Shown: positions 36,530 through 44,855 of the stretch, piece by piece
Numbering within the stretch: position 1 is the stretch's first letter
Layout of the letters: each line of letters opens with the position of its first letter
The notes under the pieces: model-generated
What the model was told of the DNA's origin: nothing
Databases searched by the model: none
The model's input: the letters and a program-made list of their open reading frames with translations, nothing else
DNA from: Candidatus Thiodiazotropha endolucinida
GTDB lineage: Bacteria > Pseudomonadota > Gammaproteobacteria > Chromatiales > Chromatiaceae
Length of the DNA stretch: 64,000 nucleotides
Assembly (NCBI RefSeq): GCF_001715975.1
Contig: NZ_MARB01000013.1
Coordinates: forward strand, 83,241 to 147,240
Direction of reading: 5' to 3'
Program-made: the position numbers and the translations under genes

Positions 36530-36921
36530 CACAAGGGACGTTCGTCCGGATTTTCCACGGCGGCGGCTATGGCATCCACAAACTCACCCAACTCCCGCGG
36601 TGAAACGGCCCCCAACAGGCGCTGCATCAGCTTGGGATCGATGACGGCCTGAACGATACGTCCATCTGCCAGGGTAACATTCACGCCGGCGGCATGCAGA
36701 TGCGCTTCCCCTTCCCTCTTCGCCACCGCGGCCTCGTCACCCTCCAGCAACTGATCATAATAGGCCTCGATCTTAACATCCAACGCCTCATCCAGGTCTT
36801 CCGGCAAGGCAATCAGCCACCCCTCTTCCGCAACAGAGGTTTCCGGATCCAGACCCAGCTGGCGCAGATAGTCGATGAACCTACGCCATGAGTGTTCATC
36901 GAACAAGATATATTCCAACAT
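36520..36921 (-). CDS. Hypothetical acidic protein, 133 residues
   Basis: I do not recognise this cytosolic protein. It starts MLEYILFDEHSWRRFIDYLR and continues as mixed alpha/beta with many acidic residues, including ALPEDLDEALDVKIEAYYDQ. The final third, IVQAVIDPKLMQRLLGAVSP, is helical. There is no signal or membrane span. The start at 36921 is preceded by GAGG at good spacing; a longer frame to 36981 would add a proline- and glycine-rich leader without a ribosome site. Confidence 0.65.
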   Translation of the reverse strand: MLEYILFDEHSWRRFIDYLRQLGLDPETSVAEEGWLIALPEDLDEALDVKIEAYYDQLLEGDEAAVAKREGEAHLHAAGVNVTLADGRIVQAVIDPKLMQRLLGAVSPRELGEFVDAIAAAVENPDERPLCQR

Positions 36922-36989
36922 GACAGTCGCCACCTCACCCGCGGGCTCACGGTTTGAGCCTGTACCCGGGTTATTCTTCAACTCCTCGT

Positions 36990-37009
36990 ACAGGACCTGT
37001 TACTAATCC
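36990..37009 (+). repeat. Solo, diverged end of the AGGGCC repeat family
   Basis: ACAGGACCTGTTACTAATCC resembles CTAGGGCCTGTTAACACTAA at 9921 with a short deletion. It lies between the divergent hypothetical gene and the HIRAN gene. It is too short to classify beyond family membership. Confidence 0.35.
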
Positions 37010-37033
37010 TAAAGGCTTCGGGGAGTGTACCCT

Positions 37034-37435
37034 ATGAAGAGAAAAAATATCCTATTCTCAATATTGCGGATGGCGGGAATGGCTCTACGGCCGATATCTC
37101 ACGGTCTGAGTTGCCCCGCTCGACGCCGGGTGGTGCTTCAGGAATCCCCCCTGGCGGGGTTTCAATACCATCGTGCTGCGTCGATCTGGCCCTTTCTAAG
37201 CGTCGGTGAGCATCTCCACCTCAAACGTGAACCCAGTAATCCCCATGACCGCTATGCTGTCGCCGTGTGGTTTAAAAATGAGCATCTGGGATACATCCCA
37301 CGTCGTGAAAACCGTACCCTTGCCCGGCTGTTGGACCAGGGCGAACGGCTGGAAACCACCATCGTACGCCTTCTTGAAGAGGAAAATCCATGGCGTAAAA
37401 TCCGTTTTCGTGTCGAGTGGCTGCATTCGGGATAA
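37034..37435 (+). CDS. Stand-alone HIRAN-domain protein
   Basis: This protein of about 133 residues contains little beyond a HIRAN domain: GFQYHRAASIWPFLSVGEHL, LKREPSNPHDRYAVAVWFKN and LGYIPRRENRTLARLLDQGE are the conserved blocks. HIRAN domains of HLTF/Rad5 proteins bind DNA ends; bacterial stand-alone HIRAN proteins are uncharacterised. An N-terminal basic and hydrophobic stretch (MKRKNILFSILRMAGMALRP) might be a weak signal or amphipathic helix. An ATG at 37025 is also possible. Confidence 0.8.
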   Translation: MKRKNILFSILRMAGMALRPISHGLSCPARRRVVLQESPLAGFQYHRAASIWPFLSVGEHLHLKREPSNPHDRYAVAVWFKNEHLGYIPRRENRTLARLLDQGERLETTIVRLLEEENPWRKIRFRVEWLHSG

Positions 37436-37475
37436 CGCTGAATGCGTTTCACCCATCCGATCAGGGCCCGCTACC

Positions 37476-38102
37476 CTAACGTGTGCGTAATCCGCCCGGC
37501 CTTCTTGAGCGATTTTTCGATCTTTTACGTATGCCTTCGATACCGAGACTCAACTCCACCGCCTTGGCGGTGGCGCCAAGATATTTGGTTATGCCGAAAT
37601 CCACCAGGACGATGCGGGTCCTGCCTGAAAACCCACGCCGATAGCCACCCCAGGGATCGGTCCCTGCACCGACATGATCCACTTCGATTCGCACTGGCCG
37701 GGTAACGCCCCTCAAGGTCAGATCACCCACGAGGGTTGCCTTACCCTCGCCATGCTCATTAAACGATCTGCTGATAAACCTGGCTTCCGGATAGGCCGCA
37801 ACATTCAGGAAATCCTCATCCCTGAGATGTTTATCGCGTTCGGCATGATTGGAGTCGATACTCCGGGTATCGATCACGACTTCGACCGTCGCTGCTGACG
37901 GGTTGTTTTCATCGTAACTGAAATCACCGGAGAAGCGATTGAACCGCCCGGTCAGCCAACTGAAACCGAGATGGCTGATTTTGAACTGGATATAGGCGTG
38001 TCCACCTTCCGTATCGATACCATAATCGGATGCCGAAACCGACTGCGACAGACCAAAGACCAGGAACAGAACCAGTGCCGGTCCGATAGGAATTTTAATC
38101 AT
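37476..38102 (-). CDS. YceI-family periplasmic lipid-binding-like protein
   Basis: This 208-residue protein has a Sec signal (residues 1-24, GLSQSVSASDYGID) and a YceI lipocalin-like barrel. Conserved blocks are AYIQFKISHLGFSWLTGRFN, VVIDTRSIDSNHAERDKHLR and GDLTLRGVTRPVRIEVDHVG. YceI proteins bind polyisoprenoid-type ligands in the periplasm; the physiological role is unclear. The C-terminal tail RKRSKNRSRRPGGLRTR is unusually basic and extends beyond the typical end of the domain. Confidence 0.9.
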   Translation of the reverse strand: MIKIPIGPALVLFLVFGLSQSVSASDYGIDTEGGHAYIQFKISHLGFSWLTGRFNRFSGDFSYDENNPSAATVEVVIDTRSIDSNHAERDKHLRDEDFLNVAAYPEARFISRSFNEHGEGKATLVGDLTLRGVTRPVRIEVDHVGAGTDPWGGYRRGFSGRTRIVLVDFGITKYLGATAKAVELSLGIEGIRKRSKNRSRRPGGLRTR

Positions 38103-38542
38103 ATCCTGCTCCTAAATTTTATATATTCCAGTGTTATAAAAATAGCCGATTGACCTGGCTTTTATTCAAACGTCATTCAGTTAATTTATTGCCGTTGACA
38201 TCATAAGAAAACCGAATATGAATGCAGGTAATAATCAACATTAAATTCCCATAAATAGTGCCAAAAACGAAGGTTTTTTTGAATTGACTCTCATAGTCGA
38301 TTCCGACCAGTTCTCACTTCTCTTTCGCAATTTATCGGTACGCATAAAAGGCAAGGGAATCCGGTGTAATTCCGGTTTTTTTTACAAATGCATTCTCATA
38401 TTTTCGAGCTCTTTCACACTGTGGAACCCCACAGCGTAATGTGTGAAGTTCGTCCCCTAAAACTGTGATCTCGTGAATGAATAAAAACGGGTGTTGACCG
38501 CCATAGTGAACAACTAAGATATATCGCAATCGAGGTTGTACA
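38103..38542. other. AT-rich intergenic region with a structured leader
   Basis: This region separates divergent yceI-like and Ig-repeat genes. It holds a hairpin with CTGTGG and CCACAG arms and outer TTCACA/TGTGAA arms at 38413-38447, upstream of the Ig-repeat gene, and a GGAAT/ATTCC hairpin followed by eight Ts at 38355-38382. No convincing ORF or known riboswitch was recognised. The hairpins may form a leader RNA. Confidence 0.4.
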
Positions 38543-40363
38543 ATGAAAGCCCTACACACCCTGCTACCACTTGTTGTTCTCCCCGCACTTTTCCTGACCG
38601 AGATGAGCCAACTGCAAGCCGGAACCGTCGCTGAAGAGAGTTATGCCGAACCGGCTGAATCATTCAGTTTCGAGAAAGCCGTATGGCGGAAAAGAAAAGA
38701 TCTGCTGGTTCTCAAAGGCAATGGAACACCAGGCGTTAAGGTAGACGTTTTCATCGCCGGTACGGATCTTTATCTGGGAAGCAAAACCGTCAACAAACGG
38801 GGCTACTGGAGATTAAAGTTCTATAATCCGGCCAACGTACCATGCGGCGTGCGTACCGAATATGGAACGCTTGTTCAGGAAAGAACCGTTATTCGGGCAC
38901 CGGCGGACTGCGTCAGCGGCTCGGAGCCGGAGCCACCCGCTGAGAATAGGCCTCCTGTCATCAGCGGCACACCGCAGACCCAGGTTGCCGAGGGTCAGAC
39001 ATACCGCTTTACACCCAGTGCGAATGATGCCGATGGCGACACTTTGACCTTCTCCATCGCCAACAGACCGAGCTGGGCGAATTTCAACACATCCACAGGG
39101 CAACTGAGCGGCACGCCCGATCAAAACGCAGCCGGCACCACCAACAATATCGTGATCAGCTGTTCCGACGGTTCCGCAAGCGCATCCCTCGATGCCTTCA
39201 GTATCACTGTCGACGACAACAACCAGGCACCCACAATCAGTGGGACCCCGGACACCAGGGTTGCAGAGGGCGCAGGCTATCGGTTTGCACCTCAGGCACA
39301 TGATGCCGATGGCGACAGCCTGACCTTCTCCATCGATAACAGACCGGACTGGGCCAGCTTCAATCCCTCGACCGGCGTTCTCAGCGGTACCCCCGGCTAT
39401 GGCTCCGCCGGCACGACCGACCATATTGTCATCAGCGTCTCCGACGGCAATGCCGTCGCTTCCCTGAATGCCTTCAGCATCACTGTCAGCGACACCAATC
39501 GCGCCCCCAGCATCAGCGGCACACCCGATACCTCTATTGAAGAAGGTGACGGTTACAGCTTTACACCCGCCGCCAGCGACCCCGACGGCGATGCACTGAC
39601 ATTCTCGATCAGCAATCGGCCATACTGGGCAGCATTCAACCCCAACAGCGGACGCCTCAGCGGCACACCTGATTCCGAGTCTGCTGGAACATACCGGAAT
39701 ATCGTCATCACTGTGTCTGACGGCAGTGACAGTGTAAGCCTCGATGGATTCACCATCACCATCAATGACGTGGCAGAACCGAACAACACCCCAGTCATCA
39801 GCGGCACAGCCGAACCCAGCGTCATCGCCGGAAATGAATACAGGTTTGCACCCGATGCCTCCGATGCGGACAACGATGAGCTGACCTTCAGTGCTTCCAA
39901 CCTGCCGGCATGGGCCAGCCTCAACACCCAAACCGGTGTACTGAGCGGCACGCCCAACAGCGAGGATATCGGACGCTACGACGCTATCGTCATCACGGTA
40001 ACGGATGGAACCGACAGCGCATCACTGAGCCCTCTGAGCATCGAGGTAGTGGAACCTGAACCCACCGTAGGCAGCGTATCACTGGCATGGGTTCCGCCTT
40101 CAACACGCACAGACGGCTCATCACTCGATATGAGCGAGATCGCCGGCTACAAGATCTATATGGGAACAACCGCAGACAACCTGCAACAGGTCATGGACCT
40201 GGCAGACTGCACCATCCACGACTATGTTATCGACAATCTCGATGTCGGCGACTACTACTTCGCAGTCACCACTTATGATACCGAAGGCAATGAGAGCGAT
40301 TACTCCAACGTTGCCATGAAGAGCACCATGAGATTGACAACCGAAGCGGCCACGAGAATATAG
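38543..40363 (+). CDS. Secreted Ig/cadherin-repeat protein with C-terminal Fn3-like domain
   Basis: This 606-residue exported protein has a signal peptide (about residues 1-27, MSQLQAGTV). An N-terminal domain (about 40-130) is followed by four tandem He_PIG/cadherin-like repeats of about 93 residues, each with ISGTP, DADGD-type calcium-binding motifs and LTFSI or similar. The C-terminal domain (about 515-600) is Fn3-like, with SLAWVPPSTR and YYFAVTTYDTEGNESDYSNV. Such proteins often act as surface adhesins or matrix components. No anchor or secretion-system domain is visible. A terminator follows. Confidence 0.85.
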   Translation: MKALHTLLPLVVLPALFLTEMSQLQAGTVAEESYAEPAESFSFEKAVWRKRKDLLVLKGNGTPGVKVDVFIAGTDLYLGSKTVNKRGYWRLKFYNPANVPCGVRTEYGTLVQERTVIRAPADCVSGSEPEPPAENRPPVISGTPQTQVAEGQTYRFTPSANDADGDTLTFSIANRPSWANFNTSTGQLSGTPDQNAAGTTNNIVISCSDGSASASLDAFSITVDDNNQAPTISGTPDTRVAEGAGYRFAPQAHDADGDSLTFSIDNRPDWASFNPSTGVLSGTPGYGSAGTTDHIVISVSDGNAVASLNAFSITVSDTNRAPSISGTPDTSIEEGDGYSFTPAASDPDGDALTFSISNRPYWAAFNPNSGRLSGTPDSESAGTYRNIVITVSDGSDSVSLDGFTITINDVAEPNNTPVISGTAEPSVIAGNEYRFAPDASDADNDELTFSASNLPAWASLNTQTGVLSGTPNSEDIGRYDAIVITVTDGTDSASLSPLSIEVVEPEPTVGSVSLAWVPPSTRTDGSSLDMSEIAGYKIYMGTTADNLQQVMDLADCTIHDYVIDNLDVGDYYFAVTTYDTEGNESDYSNVAMKSTMRLTTEAATRI

Positions 40364-40398
40364 CTGCAATCGGATAGTCGTTTGGTTGGCTATACCAC

Positions 40399-40447
40399 GC
40401 ACCGGATTCCAGGGATTACGATCCTTAAATCCGGTGCATTCTTTTTT
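40399..40447 (+). terminator. Rho-independent terminator after the Ig-repeat gene
   Basis: Ten-base arms GCACCGGATT and AATCCGGTGC are followed by ATTCTTTTTT. It lies 36 bases after the stop of the Ig-repeat gene and upstream of the convergent response-regulator gene. Confidence 0.8.
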
Positions 40448-40560
40448 ACCTGCCGAATTTCAGCTTAATAAGGATCCATTTCATCCGGTGCATAGGCGTT
40501 CAGCCACCTGAAAAATCCATCGTTAGATCCTTGGTCAAGCTTGATGCATAGCCGTGGCAG

Positions 40561-41949
40561 CTACTTATCTATTTCGTAGCGTTTCATCTTCTCCCACAGG
40601 TTTTTGCGCGAGATACCCAAGGAATCCGCTGTCTGATTGATTTTGCCTTTATTTTCCGCTAGCGCTCTGGTTATTGACTTCCGTTCAGCCTCTTCGATAG
40701 TCTCTTTCAGTGTAGTTGTATCGTGAGTGTGGGCATTGCTGTCCGTGATCGAAAGATCGCTTTGGCTTATCCAAGGCCCATCGCAAAGGGCGACTGCTCT
40801 TTCAATGACATTCTTCAGTTCACGAACATTCCCAGGGAATGACATGGATTGAAGAGAGAGTTCAGCCTCCTTCGACAGACCTTTGATGCCCCCCTTTTTA
40901 CATCGCCCCAGCTGGCTGACGAATTGTCTGGCGAGATAGACTATGTCCTCCCTACGTTGCCGCAGTGGTGGAATGTCGATATTGATTACATTGAGGCGCC
41001 AGTAAAGATCCGACCTGAATTCATTTTTTTCAATAACGACATCGAGATTGGCCTGAGTTGCGGCAATCACCCTCACATCAAGTGGAATTGATACAGATCC
41101 GCCGACACGTTCAAACTCCCTCTCCTGCAGCACTCTCAGTAATTTTACCTGTATATCGGACGATACTTCCGCGATCTCATCAAGAAAGATGGTGCCGCCT
41201 TGAGCCTGCTCAAAACGTCCTTTTCGTTGTTGTGTCGCTCCGGTAAAAGCCCCCTTTTCATGGCCAAAGAGCTCACTTTCGATCAGGGTGGCAGGTAGCG
41301 CGGCACAGTTCACACTGACCATGGGACCCTGTGACCTGAGACTGTTGTTGTGTATCAGGTTTGCAACGACCTCTTTGCCAACCCCGGACTCTCCGGTAAG
41401 CAATACTGAACTGTCACTCTCTCTGAGACGCGCCACAAGTCTCTCAATCTTTCGCATGGCGTTGCTTTTTCCCAAACAACCACTACCTGGTTTGAAGTAA
41501 TCATTATCAGTGTCAGGGTTGTTGGCCGTTAACTGAATGTCGGAAATACATGAGAGCTGGTGCACCACCTTCTTGATGAACTCATTAATGTCAAAAGGTT
41601 TTGTTAGATAATCCAAAGCGCCGGCTTTAACCGTAGCGACTGCGTCCGATATATCGCCATAAGCCGTCATGAGGATGACAGGTATGCCTGGATAATTGTT
41701 TGAGATATCTGTAAAGAGTTCGATCCCTGTACCATCCGGTAGGCGGATATCGGTTACGACAAGATCTATATCTCCTTTTTCCAGCTCTTTTCTTGCACTC
41801 GCAGTATCACTCACCGCACGCACAGGTATTGATTCTATGCGTAACCTGTCAACAAGCGATATTTGCATGATCTCATCATCTTCAACCAGCAACAGGCACA
41901 AGTCTTTGTAGCTATCCGCCTCCATCGTCTGATCCATACTATTCTGCAT
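40561..41949 (-). CDS. Sigma-54-dependent response regulator (NtrC family)
   Basis: This 462-residue regulator has a receiver (about residues 17-130) with Asp67 in LVVTDIRLPDG, and an AAA+ domain (about 165-400) with Walker A GESGVGKE and the sigma-54 contact loop GAFTGA in FGHEKGAFTGAT. A Fis-type HTH (about 415-460, INQTADSLGISRKNLWEKMK) completes it. It overlaps the kinase stop by one base. The divergent operon has a near-consensus -24/-12 promoter (44771-44786) and palindromic upstream sites, its probable targets. Confidence 0.93.
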   Translation of the reverse strand: MQNSMDQTMEADSYKDLCLLLVEDDEIMQISLVDRLRIESIPVRAVSDTASARKELEKGDIDLVVTDIRLPDGTGIELFTDISNNYPGIPVILMTAYGDISDAVATVKAGALDYLTKPFDINEFIKKVVHQLSCISDIQLTANNPDTDNDYFKPGSGCLGKSNAMRKIERLVARLRESDSSVLLTGESGVGKEVVANLIHNNSLRSQGPMVSVNCAALPATLIESELFGHEKGAFTGATQQRKGRFEQAQGGTIFLDEIAEVSSDIQVKLLRVLQEREFERVGGSVSIPLDVRVIAATQANLDVVIEKNEFRSDLYWRLNVINIDIPPLRQRREDIVYLARQFVSQLGRCKKGGIKGLSKEAELSLQSMSFPGNVRELKNVIERAVALCDGPWISQSDLSITDSNAHTHDTTTLKETIEEAERKSITRALAENKGKINQTADSLGISRKNLWEKMKRYEIDK

Positions 41950-43424
41950 CAGGCTGCCTGCCTGTTGATTACCGGCAGTTCGATGAGGAAAGTCGTACCT
42001 TTTCCCAGCTCGCTCTCAACCTCAATGATACCTTGCATATTCTGAACCAGACGGTAGACAACCCACAGTCCCAATCCTGTGCCGTTGGGCTTTGTTGTAA
42101 AGAAAGGATCGAATAGTTGGTTTCTTATATTTGAGGCAACTCCGGGGCCATTATCACTGACTTTGATGACGAGACGCCTTCCCTCTTGATACATGTTGAA
42201 ATCAATGGTTCCGTTTTCGGGAATGATTTCAACAGCATTTTTCAGTAAATTACAGATTATCTGTTCGGTCTTTCCTGGAATACAGGTATCTCTATCTGCT
42301 GTATTGTTCCAGTATATTTTGATATCTCTTTCACCTATTTCCGCCAGTATCAAATCATGAAGCTTGTCGACCTGTTGAATGTTTATCATTTCATCACTAT
42401 CCTCGTTCTTGAGTCCAACGAGAAGGTTATGAACAATATCTTTAATCCGATGCAGTCCCTGATCAATAACCGGTAGGTAACGATCGATCAACTCCTTGTC
42501 GTTTGGATGCTGACGCAGCGTATCTATACAGTTCAAAAGCCCTGCAAGCGGGTTATTCACCTCATGTGCCACACCTGCGGTAATTCTTCCCAAGGCGACC
42601 AGTTTCTCGCTCATTGCGATCTCCTCCTCGAGCATCTTTTTTTCCGCCAGTTCAGACATGATCTGATTGAAAGTCACACTAAGCCTTCCTATTTCATCTC
42701 CCTCTTTCACCGGTATTGGTGAAAAGTCGGTCATCTCTCCACGCCCTACCGCCTCAAGCCCGTGAGTGATGGCGGTCAAAGGCCCGACAACCCGCCTGGA
42801 TACAATGGTACCCAGCAGGCTTCCGATGAAGACGAAGAGTAGTATCGACAGAAGAACGATAACGGCTGTGGATTTTGCCTTTTCGAACAGGCTGACGACT
42901 GAGAGACGAACCCGAACCACACCAAGGTATTTTTGATCTGAAAACAGCGGTACGACACCCTCCTGAAATCCATCTTGGGAAAAGCCGCCGCTGCTCAACA
43001 CGGTCGGTGTTCTCGCGCCCATCGCCTGGCTGGATATAGCTTTCTCAGCTTCATTATCCGGCGAAAAGACAAGACCTATCGGATGTTTCGCGGGATGAAG
43101 ATGGGCCTGAACCAGGCCTTCAGCATCCAATATCATCGCATCTATGATTTCGTGTTCGCTTCTGGCTCCAGGACCCTTGGATGCCATATTCTTGAGACTG
43201 AGGTAAAGCGACCAGTAGTCCTTTCGCAGCATCGCCTTTGGCGCAGTGATTGAAATGGATTCAGATAGCAGCAGCGCTTTTTCACCCAAATCATTTTGAA
43301 ATCGTTTCCAGTCCTGGACAACCATGAGTACTCCGATCAAAAACCCGACGCATGTTACAACGGCCGTTATGGTGAGGGATAACTTTATCGCCAATGGCCA
43401 GGATTTCGGATTAATCTTGGGCAT
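41949..43424 (-). CDS. Sensor histidine kinase partner of the NtrC-type regulator
   Basis: This 491-residue membrane kinase has an N-terminal helix (about 13-34) and a periplasmic region (about 35-170). A second helix (about 172-195), HAMP linker, DHp helix with the phosphorylated histidine in ITAGVAHEVNNPLAGLLN, and an ATPase domain with ISDNGPG-like KVSDNGPGVA and GTGLGLWVV blocks follow. Its gene lies 15 bases after that of the periplasmic PhnD-like protein, which may deliver the ligand signal, analogous to the fused PhnD-like sensor of TtrS. That link is inference. Confidence 0.9.
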   Translation of the reverse strand: MPKINPKSWPLAIKLSLTITAVVTCVGFLIGVLMVVQDWKRFQNDLGEKALLLSESISITAPKAMLRKDYWSLYLSLKNMASKGPGARSEHEIIDAMILDAEGLVQAHLHPAKHPIGLVFSPDNEAEKAISSQAMGARTPTVLSSGGFSQDGFQEGVVPLFSDQKYLGVVRVRLSVVSLFEKAKSTAVIVLLSILLFVFIGSLLGTIVSRRVVGPLTAITHGLEAVGRGEMTDFSPIPVKEGDEIGRLSVTFNQIMSELAEKKMLEEEIAMSEKLVALGRITAGVAHEVNNPLAGLLNCIDTLRQHPNDKELIDRYLPVIDQGLHRIKDIVHNLLVGLKNEDSDEMINIQQVDKLHDLILAEIGERDIKIYWNNTADRDTCIPGKTEQIICNLLKNAVEIIPENGTIDFNMYQEGRRLVIKVSDNGPGVASNIRNQLFDPFFTTKPNGTGLGLWVVYRLVQNMQGIIEVESELGKGTTFLIELPVINRQAA

Positions 43425-43439
43425 TTGTATATGGAATAA

Positions 43440-44309
43440 TTAATCAGTTTGTACCACGGAGTACCTGGGGTCGGCGTTTTGAACTGTATTTTCCAAAGCG
43501 CGGATTTCGTTGAACAACGAATCAGAATAATCACCGAAGCCATCCAGTTTGAGGCGGTCGAGCAGTTCCTGTCCGGTTAAATCCTGATGCATATTTTCAA
43601 GTGTATGTTTCATTTGTATTACTGTGTCGGTATCTATACCTAAACGGTAAACAATAGGTGGAAAACCAAAGCTTGGCGATTTCTTTATTATTCGGGTTTT
43701 TTCAGTAATGTCCGGCTTGAAGACGGCAATATACTCCCATATATACGAGTCTACGGCTCCACCATCTGCAACCTGCTCGGAAACGGCTTGCACCGTCTCA
43801 GCGTGATTGAAAGTGAAGAATGTCTGGCGGAAAAAAGTCTCAGGCTTCTCACCTTTTTTTGCGATCAAGGCCAGTGGATAGAGGAAACCTGAATTCGAAT
43901 CAGGATCAGAGAAGGCGAAACTTTTCCCTCTCAGGTCGCTGAAGCGTTTATAGGGACTGCTATGATAGACAATTATATAAGAGTGATAACGTGGTGCTCC
44001 CCGGTAAATAGGCACTGTCAGGAGCTGAAGTGATTCCGTTTCTCTTGCCTGGATGTAGGGATAACCGCAGATCCAAGCGAAATCGATAACACCCGTGTCC
44101 AACAGATCCATTACTTCCCGATAAGACTTTCTCTGCACAAACTCGACCTTGCGACCTGTTTTTTCCTCCAGGTATTGACTCCATTGGTCCAGGAATCTTA
44201 GATTTTCAGTGGGCACAACAGCCGTTAAGCCGAAACGGATAGGTGTCTCCGTATTGGCCGCATAAATTGGAGTAATCCAGATAAGTAATATTAAAAAGGT
44301 CAATCGCAC
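43440..44309 (-). CDS. Periplasmic PhnD-like binding protein of a sensory operon
   Basis: This 289-residue exported protein has a signal peptide at residues 1-18 (IWITPIYAANTE) and a PhnD/transferrin-like fold: PIRFGLTAVVPTENLRFLDQ, VIDFAWICGYPYIQARETES, LRGKSFAFSDPDSNSGFLYP. No ABC permease or ATPase is adjacent; instead a sensor kinase and sigma-54 regulator follow on the same strand, so it probably detects a respiratory substrate rather than importing one. Oxyanions such as tetrathionate, phosphite or arsenate are conceivable ligands. Confidence 0.82.
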   Translation of the reverse strand: MRLTFLILLIWITPIYAANTETPIRFGLTAVVPTENLRFLDQWSQYLEEKTGRKVEFVQRKSYREVMDLLDTGVIDFAWICGYPYIQARETESLQLLTVPIYRGAPRYHSYIIVYHSSPYKRFSDLRGKSFAFSDPDSNSGFLYPLALIAKKGEKPETFFRQTFFTFNHAETVQAVSEQVADGGAVDSYIWEYIAVFKPDITEKTRIIKKSPSFGFPPIVYRLGIDTDTVIQMKHTLENMHQDLTGQELLDRLKLDGFGDYSDSLFNEIRALENTVQNADPRYSVVQTD

Positions 44310-44597
44310 TTGGGATCCTCACTAAAACAACTTCTCAGGGATACTGCTAAGTTATGTCACGGTAGCTGCATTACGAAATGTCATACGCTCCCTGCAGCGA
44401 ACAAAGACCTTCAGTGGCCACACTTTCCCGTACTTTTATAGTTGCTATTCTGCAAGGATAGCAGAATCCATTACTTAATCAGGAAGTTGTTGTTTTTTAG
44501 TTGCATACGCCTACTGTCCGCATCCAGACCACCTGTTTGTACCCGCTTTTTCATGGGCAGTGAAGAAGCCTTCTCCGGAGTGCTTCTCCACATCTCG

Positions 44598-44621
44598 GTA
44601 TGTTACCTATCGGTAACATAC
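44598..44621. promoter_or_regulatory. Palindromic upstream activating site
   Basis: Perfect 10-base arms GTATGTTACC and GGTAACATAC flank TATC. The centre is about 160 bases upstream of the sigma-54 promoter, a usual distance for NtrC-family enhancer sites. Related half sites GGTTAC (44672), GTAACC (44693) and GGTAAC (44703) lie closer to the promoter. Confidence 0.7.
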
Positions 44622-44670
44622 TGTCAGGCGGCGCTTTGCTAACAGCATGTAATTAAAGAACAAACCACAA

Positions 44671-44708
44671 TGGTTACACAATTCAGCGAAAAGTAACCAA
44701 CAGGTAAC
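44671..44708. promoter_or_regulatory. Second cluster of GGTAAC half sites
   Basis: TGGTTAC and GTAACCA form 7-base inverted arms with a 15-base spacer, followed five bases later by GGTAAC. They repeat the half site of the palindrome at 44598-44621 and lie 63-100 bases upstream of the -24 element, consistent with a weaker second activator site. Confidence 0.5.
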
Positions 44709-44770
44709 AAAATCCAGATTTATATTTTTTCTACTTTATATTTTTCCACATTTTCAAACAGATAATAACC

Positions 44771-44786
44771 TGGAACGACTCTTGCT
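44771..44786 (+). promoter_or_regulatory. Sigma-54 (-24/-12) promoter of the multihaem/molybdoenzyme operon
   Basis: TGGAACGACTCTTGCT matches TGGCACG-N4-TTGCW with one mismatch, and the GG and GC dinucleotides are exactly 10 bases apart. It lies 70 bases upstream of the cytochrome start codon, leaving a leader of about 60 bases. Confidence 0.85.
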
Positions 44787-44855
44787 GATGTTCCGAAACA
44801 TATAAACACAAAGCCGAGTGAACACAGTCTGCCCGACTGGGGGAAAACAAAGGCA

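Noticed and set aside
38341-38382. Sequence like the core of a cobalamin riboswitch (GGGAATCCGGTGTAATTCC)
   Set aside because: Only the GGGAA-GGTG-TCC block is present. The downstream CCCGCAACTG part and the B12-box are missing, and the next gene is unrelated to cobalamin.
38332-38559. 75-residue minus-strand frame between yceI-like and Ig-repeat genes
   Set aside because: No ribosome site or recognisable domain, and it overlaps the leader hairpins and start of the opposing gene.
38813-39931. 372-residue minus-strand frame opposite the Ig-repeat gene
   Set aside because: Its internal repetition simply mirrors the sense-strand repeats, and the Cys/Gly-rich composition is not protein-like.
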